Positions 1-7,455 of a stretch of DNA of 64,000 nt are shown piece by piece. The first letter of the stretch is position 1; the number at the start of each line of letters is the position of its first letter. The notes under the pieces are model-generated. The model had not been told where the DNA came from and ran no database searches. It was given only the letters and a program-made list of their open reading frames with translations. Position numbers and translations under genes: made by a program. Source of the stretch: Arthrobacter sp. ISL-28. Lineage in GTDB: Bacteria > Actinomycetota > Actinomycetes > Actinomycetales > Micrococcaceae. Location: contig NZ_JAGGPJ010000028.1 in NCBI RefSeq assembly GCF_018613875.1, forward strand, positions 40,925 through 104,924, read 5' to 3'.

Positions 1-534
1 GGGAACGCCGTCCGCCGCCGCCACGAGACTGGCGATGTCCACGAGCTCCAGGCTGGGGTTGGCGGGGGTTTCCACGACCACCAGTCCCGTGTCCGGCCGG
101 AGTGCGGCGTGGACGCCATCTGGTGCGGTGAAGGTCACCTCGGTTCCCAGCACACCCGACGCGAGCACGTGGTCGCTGCCGCCATAGAGCGGCCGGACCG
201 CCACCACGTGCTTCTTGCCGCCGGCCACCGCCGCGAGCAGCACGGCGCTCAGGGCCGCCATGCCTGTGGCGAAGGCCACCGCTTCGGGCGCACCTTCCAG
301 CACCGCCACACCGGCCTCGAACCGCGCCACGGTGGGGTTCCACAGCCTTTGGTAGACGGTGCTTTGCCCCTCGAGGCGGGCGCCGCCGGTGGCCATCTGC
401 TCGTATGCGAGGCCGCCATCCTCCACGGAGGGCAGGGGCGCCGTGGTTGAAAGGTCGATGGGCAGCGCGTGGACGCCCTGGCCGGTGAGCCCGTCGTGGC
501 CGGCATGCACTGCCAGCGAGTCGAGAGAAAGCAT
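1..534 (-). CDS. PLP-dependent trans-sulfuration enzyme (Cys/Met metabolism family), N-terminal part
   Basis: The frame begins with ATG at 534 and runs off the left edge, giving 178 N-terminal residues. The opening LDSLAVHAGHDG and the segment VYQRLWNPTVARFEAGVAVL match the N-terminus of the Cys/Met-metabolism PLP family (cystathionine gamma-synthase/lyase, methionine gamma-lyase). ATGMAALSAVLLA is the family's cofactor-binding helix start, and VVVETPANPSLELVD is the substrate-domain strand. The PLP lysine would lie outside the window, so the exact reaction cannot be told. It diverges from an Lrp/AsnC regulator with 133 bp between the starts, the arrangement typical of regulated methionine gamma-lyase-type genes. 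Family call is strong, substrate is open. Confidence 0.85.
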   Translation of the reverse strand, partial: MLSLDSLAVHAGHDGLTGQGVHALPIDLSTTAPLPSVEDGGLAYEQMATGGARLEGQSTVYQRLWNPTVARFEAGVAVLEGAPEAVAFATGMAALSAVLLAAVAGGKKHVVAVRPLYGGSDHVLASGVLGTEVTFTAPDGVHAALRPDTGLVVVETPANPSLELVDIASLVAAADGVP

Positions 535-548
535 GATGCTCCTTGTGA

Positions 549-588
549 ATTATTCGCCATTGAACGCCGCAAGTATCTGGCAAATATT
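549..588. promoter_or_regulatory. inverted repeat, candidate Lrp operator
   Basis: The arms ATTATTCGCCA (549-559) and TGGCAAATATT (578-588) are inverted copies matching at 9 of 11 positions. They lie in the AT-rich gap between the divergent trans-sulfuration gene and the Lrp-type regulator. Lrp/AsnC proteins commonly bind such AT-rich dyads. That this regulator binds here is inferred. Confidence 0.45.
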
Positions 589-667
589 CGGAGATTGACA
601 CCCGGCATGAATGGAATGGCCGGAAAGTCACGACTAAGATGAACTGAGAACACCCCTAGGAGGATCA

Positions 668-1180
668 GTGAGCACCAATGCGAAGAATATTCGGCCGGGC
701 TCGGGACTCGCCGAGCCGCTGGATGCTATCGACGAGCGGCTCTTGGCGGCGTTGGTGGACGATGCGCGAATCTCGAACAAGCAGCTTGCCGAACTCGTGG
801 GCATCGCCCCTTCCACCGCGCTGATGCGCACCCGCGCACTTTCCGAGCGCGGGATCATCCAGGGTTTTGAGGCCAAACTGAGCCTGTCGGCGATCGGACG
901 CTCGGTCCAGGCCCTGATCGCCGTCCGCCTCCGCGCGCATGACCGCGAACAGATCGACCGCTTTACCTCCCGGGTTCCCAAGCTGCCCGCCGTGCTGTCC
1001 ACGTTCCATACGTCCGGCTCGGTGGACTACCTGCTGCACATCGCCGTGGCCACCACCGAGGACCTCCGGGACTGGGTCCTGGACAACCTCGCCACCGACC
1101 CTGTGGTGGGCCACACCGAAACCACGCTGGTGTTTGAACACATGCCGGGCAACCACGGGCCGTTGCCGGAGCAGGAATAG
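668..1180 (+). CDS. Lrp/AsnC family transcriptional regulator
   Basis: This 170-residue protein starts at GTG 668 behind an AGGAG ribosome site (about 658-663). Residues about 18-70 form the AsnC-type winged HTH (LDAIDERLLAALVDD, then KQLAELVGIAPSTALMRTRA). The rest is the alpha/beta ligand-binding RAM domain (VLSTFHTSGSVDYLLHIAVA). Family members sense amino acids and act as dimers or octamers. The divergent PLP enzyme of sulfur amino acid metabolism suggests that it controls that gene in response to an amino acid; this is inference. Confidence 0.9.
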   Translation: MSTNAKNIRPGSGLAEPLDAIDERLLAALVDDARISNKQLAELVGIAPSTALMRTRALSERGIIQGFEAKLSLSAIGRSVQALIAVRLRAHDREQIDRFTSRVPKLPAVLSTFHTSGSVDYLLHIAVATTEDLRDWVLDNLATDPVVGHTETTLVFEHMPGNHGPLPEQE

Positions 1181-1228
1181 CGGAGCCACGATTAGCTGCA
1201 GCCCCGCTGAGGGCCGGGGACATCCGCT

Positions 1229-2467
1229 TCAGGCGGCCCGGAGGGACCGGCGCAACGTGACGGCGGCGAGAGCCACGGCGGAGGCTCCACAGAGCACGAC
1301 GAATCCGGCGACTGCCCCCTCAAGCCCGTAGGCCGCCGTCGCGATCCCCAGCCCGATCATCGGGACCGCACTGCCCAGGTAGGTGATCACGTAGACCGTG
1401 CTGATGATCTGGGCGTGCCGGGAAGCTTCCACCTTGCCGGCCACGTCGTTGAAGACAGTGCGGAAGGCGATGCCCTGGCCGACGCCGGCGGCCAGGCTGG
1501 CGCAGACCAGCAGCCAGGGGTTGCTCCACCCGGCAGCTGCGCCGATGAGCGTCACGGACCCGCCGAGCAGCGCCAGCCCCGCCGGCACGGCAAAGCGGCT
1601 CCGGACACTGAGCAGCTGGCTCAGGGCTGAGGCAGCAAGCGTGAGTCCGGACAGCACCCCGATGAGCGGCCTGGAATCAATGCTGAGAATCCGCGCGAAG
1701 TAGCCGGGCGCCAGTGAGAGGCAGAAGCCAAAGACCGTGAAGCTGAGAAACCCGACGGCGGCTGCCAGCCAGAACGCGCCGCGCGCCTCATGCGATATCG
1801 AAGGGCGGCGGGGCGCCAGGGCCTTGAGCGGCCGCGGGCCCTCACCCGGCTTGATGGCGGGACGGGCGCGGAGCAGGCACAGCGGCAGCAGGAGGGCCAT
1901 CAGGATCAGGGAGTGGATGACGTAGGGCGTGGAAGTTGGCCCCGGCAGGAGTGAGAGGACTCCCCCGATGGCCGGACCGGCCGCAACCCCGCCGGCGGAG
2001 GCCAGCAGCGTGAAGCGTGAGGCCCATTCAGGCCGCTCCGGCAGGAGTTCCCGCAGGGCCGCCGAACTGGCTCCGGTGGCCAGGGCCACGGCGATTCCCT
2101 GGAGCGCGCGCCCTGCCGAGAGTGCCGCCAGGCTGTCCGCCTGGGCAAAGACGAAGCCGCCCGCCAGCCCTGTCAGCACGGCCACAAGCAGCGCCGCGCG
2201 ACGGCCGATGTGGTCCGACCAGTGTCCTGTCAGCATGAGCGTGGCCACCAGCGCCAGGACGTAGGCGGAAAAGGCCACGGTGATGTCTAGGGAATTCAGC
2301 CCTAACTTCGCCTGCAGCAGCGGGTAGAGCGGCGTCGCCAGATTCGCCCCCACCAGGAGCGTGAAGATTACTGCCCCTGCCATGGCCAGCCGGGCGGTAT
2401 TGGATGCGTCCCATCCCCACCGGCTGGCGCCGGCCGGCCGCATTCTAAGTTCATTGAAGACGGTCAT
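1229..2467 (-). CDS. MFS transporter
   Basis: A 412-residue major facilitator protein with about 12 hydrophobic segments. The motif-A-like loop GHWSDHIGRRAALLVAV follows TM2 and is diagnostic of the superfamily; a second half-repeat follows a cytoplasmic loop rich in Arg and Pro. ATG 2467 (MTVFNELRMRP) is chosen because a start further upstream, at 2566, would add a polar stretch and overlap the promoter of the divergent regulator. Substrate cannot be read. The divergent Lrp-type neighbour makes export of an amino acid or related compound plausible. The 3' end converges on the upstream Lrp gene. Confidence 0.85.
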   Translation of the reverse strand: MTVFNELRMRPAGASRWGWDASNTARLAMAGAVIFTLLVGANLATPLYPLLQAKLGLNSLDITVAFSAYVLALVATLMLTGHWSDHIGRRAALLVAVLTGLAGGFVFAQADSLAALSAGRALQGIAVALATGASSAALRELLPERPEWASRFTLLASAGGVAAGPAIGGVLSLLPGPTSTPYVIHSLILMALLLPLCLLRARPAIKPGEGPRPLKALAPRRPSISHEARGAFWLAAAVGFLSFTVFGFCLSLAPGYFARILSIDSRPLIGVLSGLTLAASALSQLLSVRSRFAVPAGLALLGGSVTLIGAAAGWSNPWLLVCASLAAGVGQGIAFRTVFNDVAGKVEASRHAQIISTVYVITYLGSAVPMIGLGIATAAYGLEGAVAGFVVLCGASAVALAAVTLRRSLRAA

Positions 2468-2530
2468 GCCCGTGCCCTTGCCTGTTTCCCGCGGCTTCGG
2501 CTCCTTGTGGGGGCTTCGACCGCGGATGAG

Positions 2531-2639
2531 AAATTGATATCTACAGAATGCGCCAGGAGTGCTCATGACAGCTGATTTTCGTGGAAAAATCGAGCAAAAC
2601 CATCAATTTTTATCTGTAAATGTGACTCGGAGTGATGAT
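2531..2639. promoter_or_regulatory. AT-rich divergent promoter region with dyad
   Basis: This short stretch is markedly AT-rich for the genome and lies between the divergent MFS and Lrp genes. AAATTGAT (2531-2538) recurs inverted as ATCAATTT (2602-2609). A second imperfect dyad is GATTTTCG...GAAAAATC. The composition argues that most of it is promoter/operator and not the N-terminus of the regulator. Confidence 0.45.
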
Positions 2640-3155
2640 GTGAACAATTTGGATCCCACCGATTTGAGGATTCTGCTGGAGCTGGTGCGTGACCCGCGGA
2701 TCCAGATCGGCGAACTCAGCGACAGGCTTGGCATTGCGCGGAACACCGCGCAATCACGCGTGCGCCGGATGCTTCGCTCCGGCATCCTCCATGACGGCGG
2801 CCGGGAAATCGACCTTGAGGCGGTGGGGTACGACGTCGTCGCTTTCGTGACGATCGAGGTGACCCACCGCGAACTCGACGGAGTTGTGGGCGCCTTGCGC
2901 CTGCTGCCCCAGGTCCTCGAGGTGCACGAGATCTCGGGGCGGGGCGACGTCTGGTGCCGGGTGGTGGCCACCGATACACACAATCTGCAGGCCGCGCTGC
3001 GCTCGATCCTCCGGATTAGGGGTGTCATCCGGACGGAAACCGTGCTGGCGCTCCACACGCATATCCCCTACCGGACCGAACCGCTGATCAGCCGCCTGGT
3101 CCAGGGAACGTCAGTCCAGAGGGCGTCAGTCCAGGGATCACGGCCGGCGGGCTAG
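2640..3155 (+). CDS. Lrp/AsnC family transcriptional regulator
   Basis: From GTG 2640 the protein is 171 residues and begins at once with the AsnC HTH (LDPTDLRILLELVRDPRI, then SDRLGIARNTAQSRVRRML). The ligand-binding domain follows (VLEVHEISGRGDVWCRVVA). A longer version starting at ATG 2565, with AGGAG five bases upstream, is possible and would add 25 residues encoded by the AT-rich region. I prefer 2640 because the family domain starts there and a weak CGGAG precedes it. Its divergent partner is an MFS transporter, the layout expected for a regulator of an amino acid exporter. The C-terminus carries a short Ser/Gln/Val repeat. Confidence 0.85.
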   Translation: MNNLDPTDLRILLELVRDPRIQIGELSDRLGIARNTAQSRVRRMLRSGILHDGGREIDLEAVGYDVVAFVTIEVTHRELDGVVGALRLLPQVLEVHEISGRGDVWCRVVATDTHNLQAALRSILRIRGVIRTETVLALHTHIPYRTEPLISRLVQGTSVQRASVQGSRPAG

Positions 3156-3196
3156 CCACGCGGCCCTTGTCCGCCCTTGGGGAATAGGATTCAAAG

Positions 3197-3622
3197 ATGG
3201 ATTGGCTCTCTTATATTTCTCAGATCAACTGGTTTGCCGTGCTGCTGGCCTTCCTAGCCAGCATGGCCATCGGCTTCGTCTGGTACCTTCCCGCAGTGCT
3301 GGGCAACAAGTGGATGGCGGCGATCGGCAAGACGGAAGAGGATCTGAAAAACGCCCGGGGCGGTGCCGGCATCTGGGCGCCGATGATAGTCGCCGCCGCG
3401 CTGACCGCTGTCCTGCTCGCTGTGCTGATCGGGAAGCTGGGGCTGGACAACGCCCTTGCGGGCGGAATGTTTGCCCTGGTGTTGGCTGTTGTGTTCCGCG
3501 CGGGCGGCCACGTGATCCACAACGGCTTTGCGGGACGCCAGGCGGCCGTGACCCTGATCGACGCCGGCCACGATGTGCTCGCCATGACTGCCGCCGGTGT
3601 CATCATCGGCGCGATGTCCTGA
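3197..3622 (+). CDS. DUF1761 family membrane protein
   Basis: A 141-residue integral membrane protein with four predicted helices. It opens with INWFAVLLAFLASMAIGFVW and contains GFVWYLPAVLGNKWM, the pattern of the DUF1761 family (hydrophobic helix, then a W-Y-x-P-x-x-G-x-x-W segment). Function is unknown in the family. The stop lies 25 bases before the corA start, so the two may be cotranscribed. Confidence 0.75.
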   Translation: MDWLSYISQINWFAVLLAFLASMAIGFVWYLPAVLGNKWMAAIGKTEEDLKNARGGAGIWAPMIVAAALTAVLLAVLIGKLGLDNALAGGMFALVLAVVFRAGGHVIHNGFAGRQAAVTLIDAGHDVLAMTAAGVIIGAMS

Positions 3623-3647
3623 GCGGCACGCGAGGGACACGCCTACC

Positions 3648-4643
3648 GTGACCATAATCGATAACGCCGTCTACGTTGACGGAGTGCGCAGCGCCGAGCC
3701 GCAAAGCCTTGAGCAGACCTTTGAGACGCTATCAGCTCACGGCGGCATGGCCTGGATCGGGCTCTACCGCCCCACCGAACCGGAAATGGCGGCCGTCGCC
3801 GCCGAATTCGGCCTTCACGAGCTGGCGGTCGAGGACGCCATTTCGGCCCACCAGCGTCCGAAGCTGGAGCGCTATGGCGACAACCTTTTCACAGTGCTGC
3901 GGCCCGCCCGGTACCTGGACGACACGGAAACCGTGGAGTTCGGCGAGCTTCACATCTTTACGGGCAGGAATTTTGTCGTGACCGTGCGGCACGCGGAGAT
4001 GTCCGGGGTCGGGCAGGTCCGGCGGCGTCTGGAGGCGCGGCCTGATCTCCTCCGCCACGGCCCGGAAGCCGTGCTGTACGCGCTCCTGGACAGGGTGGTG
4101 GACGATTACGCGCCGGTGGTGGCCGGGCTGGAAAACGACATCGACGAAATCGAGGACCAGCTGTTCTCCGGCGACTCGACGGTGTCCCGGCGCATCTATG
4201 AACTGGCCCGTGAGGTCATTCAGTTCCAGCGTGCCATTCACCCGTTGCCCGGGATGATGCAGCAACTGAAGCGCGGATTCGAAAAGTACGTCGTGGACAC
4301 CGACCTGCAGCACAGCCTTCGGGACGTGGAGGACCACGTGGAGCGGGTGATATCCCGCGCGAATTCCTTCCGGGACCTGCTGCAGAACGCCCTGACGCTG
4401 GACGGCACGCTGACCGCCAACCGGCAGAACGAGGCGAGCGCGGAGCAGAACGAGCAGGTCAAGAAGATCTCGGGCTGGGCGGCGATCTTCTTCGCCCCGT
4501 CCTTGGTAGCTGGTGTCTACGGGATGAATTTCGACCATATGCCGGAGCTGCACTGGGCCTTTGGGTATCCCCTGTCGATAGGGCTGATGGCGGGCGCCGC
4601 GGGCCTCATGTACGCCATCTTCAAGCGGAAGGGCTGGCTGTAG
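3648..4643 (+). CDS. corA: CorA-type magnesium/cobalt transporter
   Basis: A 331-residue protein from GTG 3648, preceded by GAGGGA at 3632-3637. A long acidic cytoplasmic domain holds FTVLRPARYLDD and HIFTGRNFVVTVRH. Two C-terminal helices follow, with the signature YGMNFDHMPEL just after the first (about residue 290), matching the GMN motif that forms the pore entrance in CorA pentamers. The C-terminus is basic (KRKGWL). An upstream in-frame ATG at 3597 would overlap the DUF1761 gene and lacks a ribosome site. It probably mediates Mg2+ uptake. Confidence 0.93.
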   Translation: MTIIDNAVYVDGVRSAEPQSLEQTFETLSAHGGMAWIGLYRPTEPEMAAVAAEFGLHELAVEDAISAHQRPKLERYGDNLFTVLRPARYLDDTETVEFGELHIFTGRNFVVTVRHAEMSGVGQVRRRLEARPDLLRHGPEAVLYALLDRVVDDYAPVVAGLENDIDEIEDQLFSGDSTVSRRIYELAREVIQFQRAIHPLPGMMQQLKRGFEKYVVDTDLQHSLRDVEDHVERVISRANSFRDLLQNALTLDGTLTANRQNEASAEQNEQVKKISGWAAIFFAPSLVAGVYGMNFDHMPELHWAFGYPLSIGLMAGAAGLMYAIFKRKGWL

Positions 4644-4647
4644 AGAC

Positions 4648-5181
4648 ATGTCCGGTTTCAGCCGCGGGCTCATCGTCACGCCGGGAACGGAGCGGCAGTT
4701 GGGCGCCTATGGCCTCTTCCGGCCTGCGCCGTCACAGCACCAGGTGCTCGCGCTCCCTTCACGGGTCCTTCCGGTCAAGAGCGCCGATCCCGACATTCTC
4801 TGGGTCAGCTTTGCCGAACTGTGCGGCAGCCCGCTGGAGCTTGCGGACTACCGGCAGCTTGCCGGCAGGTTCCCTGCCTGGGTGATCGACGGCGTGCCGT
4901 CCCCCGCCCTGGAATCCGCCTCCGGCTCCGCTTCCGCCGACGCCTGGCACCGCTTCCTTGACATGCTGGACCTGCTTCACGACCGGGACATCCCGCTCTT
5001 CCTCATCGGTCGCGGCCCCCTTGACTGGGAGTCCGCCGGCCGGGAGTCGGCCGGTAGCCGGCCAGCTGATTCGCCATCGCGGCCCGGCGCGCCCCTGGCC
5101 AGAATTGCGAAAAGACTCGCCATGCTGCGCCGGATCGAATCCGACGAGCAGCTGGAAGACGAACAAACGGCCGGCTGTTAG
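4648..5181 (+). CDS. stand-alone AFG1/ZapE C-terminal-like protein without P-loop
   Basis: This 177-residue protein lies 4 bases behind corA. The segment WVSFAELCGSPLELADYRQL, followed by FPAWVIDGVPSPAL and AWHRFLDMLDLLHDRDIP, follows the C-terminal part of AFG1/ZapE-type ATPases (F-x-x-LC-x-x-x-x-x-x-DY, then V-P, then RF-x-x-L-x-D-x-L-Y-D). The N-terminal AAA core with its Walker A motif is missing, and no upstream frame supplies it. The C-terminus is Ser/Pro/Gly-rich and charged. Resemblance is by motif order only. It may be an inactive adaptor or a degenerated remnant. Confidence 0.5.
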   Translation: MSGFSRGLIVTPGTERQLGAYGLFRPAPSQHQVLALPSRVLPVKSADPDILWVSFAELCGSPLELADYRQLAGRFPAWVIDGVPSPALESASGSASADAWHRFLDMLDLLHDRDIPLFLIGRGPLDWESAGRESAGSRPADSPSRPGAPLARIAKRLAMLRRIESDEQLEDEQTAGC

Positions 5182-5213
5182 ACGTACTCCGCCCGGCAGG
5201 TCTGGCAGAGTAG

Positions 5214-5229
5214 CGCCCGCCGGCGGGCG
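5214..5229. terminator. GC palindrome between convergent genes
   Basis: CGCCCGCCGGCGGGCG is a perfect 16-base palindrome located between the stops of the convergent AFG1-like and debranching genes. There is no T-run. A bidirectional stop or attenuator is plausible but weakly supported. Confidence 0.3.
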
Positions 5230-5259
5230 ATCCCGGCGGCGGCAAGTTACCCGCAGCGG

Positions 5260-7248
5260 TTAGGGAATGCTGGAAGCCAACGGCTGGTCGTGGCTGCCGG
5301 TTTCCAGGTCCTGCAGCCTGTGGCCGAGGGCTGCGGCGATCACGACAGAGCTGGCCGATGCCCAGGCCTGCGGGCGGCAACTGGCGGGGAAAGGCACCGG
5401 TGTCCGCATGGCATCCGAGCCGTGGCCGCCGAAAAGCTCCGGCAGCCGCCATTCATTGGCCTCCGCGACGTCAAGCAGCCCGGCGGCCAGCTGTGCCGCC
5501 TCACCGGGGAAGCCGTCCGCCAGCATGCCGTTGATGATCAGCGCGGTGTCATGGCTCCAGACAGCTCCCGCATGGTACCGGGTGGGCCAGTATCCGCCAT
5601 TGGTGGTGGACAGGGTGCGCACGCCGTAACCGGAGAACATCGTCGGATCCATGATCCGCCGGACGACGATCTCCTTCTCCTCCTGGTTCAGGATGCCGGT
5701 ACCAAGCAGATGGCCCATATTGGACGTCACGCCGTCGACCGCTTTCTTGTCCGCGTCGAGCGCCAGGGCAGGGTAGGGACCGAGTTCATCCTCACACCAG
5801 AAGCGGGCACGGAACCGTTCCGCCATGCCGGCGGCGTAGTCGCGCCACTCCTGGGCGCCGGGCTGGCTGAAGGCATCCAGCAACTCAGCCCCGACCATTG
5901 CCGCCTCGTAGGCGTAGGCCTGGACCTCAGCCAGGGCGATGGGCCCGGAGGCCAGGGAGCCGTCGTGCCACCGGATGGCGTCGCCGGAATCCTTCCAGCC
6001 CTGGTTGACGAGGCCCTGCCCGGATGCGTCGAGGTATTCCAGGAACCCGTCCCCGTCCAGGTCGCCGTGGTCCCGGAGCCACTCCAGGGCATCCTGGAGG
6101 TTGGGAAGCAGTTCTTCAACCTCCGCATCGGGCATGCCGGCCTTCCAGGCATCGTGCAGGAGGCAGATCCAGAGCGGAGTGGCATCGATGGTGCCGTAGT
6201 AGACAGGCGGGAGCCGCAGCGCCTGGCCTGTTTCGGCCACGGTCAGGACCGTCCGCCGGACTTCGTGCAGTATCTTCCCGGGCTGGACCGCCGTCGTGTG
6301 GTCCGTTTCGGTTCCCTGCCGTCCGGCGAGGGCGCGCAGAGTGCCTCCGGCGATGGCCGTGGTGACCGGCAGCAGCATGCGCGCGGCAATGATGGAGTCC
6401 CGGCCGAACATGGTGAAGAACCATGGGGCGCCGGCGGCAAGGAAGGTGTCATGGGGGTGCGAGGAATGGGCCAGCCGAAGGCTGTTAAGGTCACTGACCG
6501 ACCGCTGCAGGAGGTTGTTGAGCCTGGGATCGGCGGAGACGGGCGCAATGATGGGCGAGCCGTCACCGGAAAGCATCGGCGAGTCCGCATCCGTCAGGTC
6601 CACGGCCCATTCCAGTTCGACGACGGCTCCGGGCTGGACCTCCACTGCCCAGTCGATGGTCACGGTGCTCCCTGCGAACCCGACGGCGGCCGGCGCGGTC
6701 CCGTCGCTTGAGCCGGTGGTGAGCAGCAGGGCAGTGTCGTCGTCACGCCAGGACCACGAGTTGGCCGCCGGTTCGACGGGGCGGCTGGACCTTTCCCCCT
6801 GCTTGATCTGCTCCATGGTGGTGTTGTCAGCCGTCAGCGTGAGCCGGACATTCAGCGCGACGGGCCGGCGGAACGCAGACTCAATTCTCAGCGTCTCTGC
6901 CACCCGGCCGGTGCAGCCGGTGAGGGATTCGGTATCTTCGCCCGGCCGGATCCTGCCCGATTCGGCGGTGCGGGTCCTGACCAGGGAAAGCAGCGGGTCC
7001 GCCACCTCAGCCTCGGCACGCACAAAGTAGATGTAATCCGTCTCCTTGGACGAGTGCAGCTGGGTTGATACCCACTCAGGCTCCCTGCCGTCAACGGAGA
7101 GGACAGCGCTGTTCAGCACACGGTCGTCGCCGCAATAGATCCCCTGGGCACCTGCCCTGCGGATCTGCCCATGGGCATCCGACCATGCCTGGATAGGGGC
7201 GCTGAAGACACCGGAAAGGTTGTGCAGGTATGGCTGCTCAGACGCCAT
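5260..7248 (-). CDS. amylo-alpha-1,6-glucosidase / glycogen-debranching-type glycosidase
   Basis: A 662-residue cytoplasmic protein starting at ATG 7248 behind AGGAG. The N-terminal beta domain (YCGDDRVLNSAVLSVDGREP) is the glycogen-debranching N-bis type. The (alpha/alpha)6 catalytic half carries FFTMFGRDSIIAAR near residue 280, PGKILHEVR, YYGTIDATPLWICLLHD and DSGDAIRWHDG, all hallmarks of the amylo-alpha-1,6-glucosidase/GH63-like family. The likely role is hydrolysis of alpha-glucosidic bonds in stored or imported glucans. It diverges from a LacI regulator that very probably controls it through the palindrome at 7325-7340. Exact substrate is uncertain. Confidence 0.85.
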   Translation of the reverse strand: MASEQPYLHNLSGVFSAPIQAWSDAHGQIRRAGAQGIYCGDDRVLNSAVLSVDGREPEWVSTQLHSSKETDYIYFVRAEAEVADPLLSLVRTRTAESGRIRPGEDTESLTGCTGRVAETLRIESAFRRPVALNVRLTLTADNTTMEQIKQGERSSRPVEPAANSWSWRDDDTALLLTTGSSDGTAPAAVGFAGSTVTIDWAVEVQPGAVVELEWAVDLTDADSPMLSGDGSPIIAPVSADPRLNNLLQRSVSDLNSLRLAHSSHPHDTFLAAGAPWFFTMFGRDSIIAARMLLPVTTAIAGGTLRALAGRQGTETDHTTAVQPGKILHEVRRTVLTVAETGQALRLPPVYYGTIDATPLWICLLHDAWKAGMPDAEVEELLPNLQDALEWLRDHGDLDGDGFLEYLDASGQGLVNQGWKDSGDAIRWHDGSLASGPIALAEVQAYAYEAAMVGAELLDAFSQPGAQEWRDYAAGMAERFRARFWCEDELGPYPALALDADKKAVDGVTSNMGHLLGTGILNQEEKEIVVRRIMDPTMFSGYGVRTLSTTNGGYWPTRYHAGAVWSHDTALIINGMLADGFPGEAAQLAAGLLDVAEANEWRLPELFGGHGSDAMRTPVPFPASCRPQAWASASSVVIAAALGHRLQDLETGSHDQPLASSIP

Positions 7249-7324
7249 GAAAAACTCCTGAAATTCAAGATGTTGGGAGATCGGAGGAATGCTACGGAGA
7301 GGCTGCGCAACTCGGACAGGGCAT

Positions 7325-7340
7325 ATTTGATCGATCAAAT
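7325..7340. promoter_or_regulatory. perfect 16-bp palindrome, LacI-type operator
   Basis: ATTTGATCGATCAAAT is an exact palindrome with the CG centre typical of LacI/GalR operators. It lies 77 bases upstream of the debranching enzyme start and 116 bases upstream of the LacI gene, so it can control both divergent promoters. Confidence 0.75.
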
Positions 7341-7356
7341 TATCGCCTAAAAATCC

Positions 7357-7376
7357 TCTCACACGTTACTGTGAGA
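7357..7376. promoter_or_regulatory. inverted repeat TCTCACA-N6-TGTGAGA
   Basis: Seven-base arms (7357-7363 and 7370-7376) around CGTTAC, in the leader of the lacI-type gene. It could be a second operator half-pair or a small mRNA hairpin. Confidence 0.4.
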
Positions 7377-7455
7377 TGGAAAAAGACGGCGTTCCAGCCG
7401 CACAACTGCCCTGCCTGCGGCCACCTGCCTCATCAGGAAGATCCAAGGAGAATTC

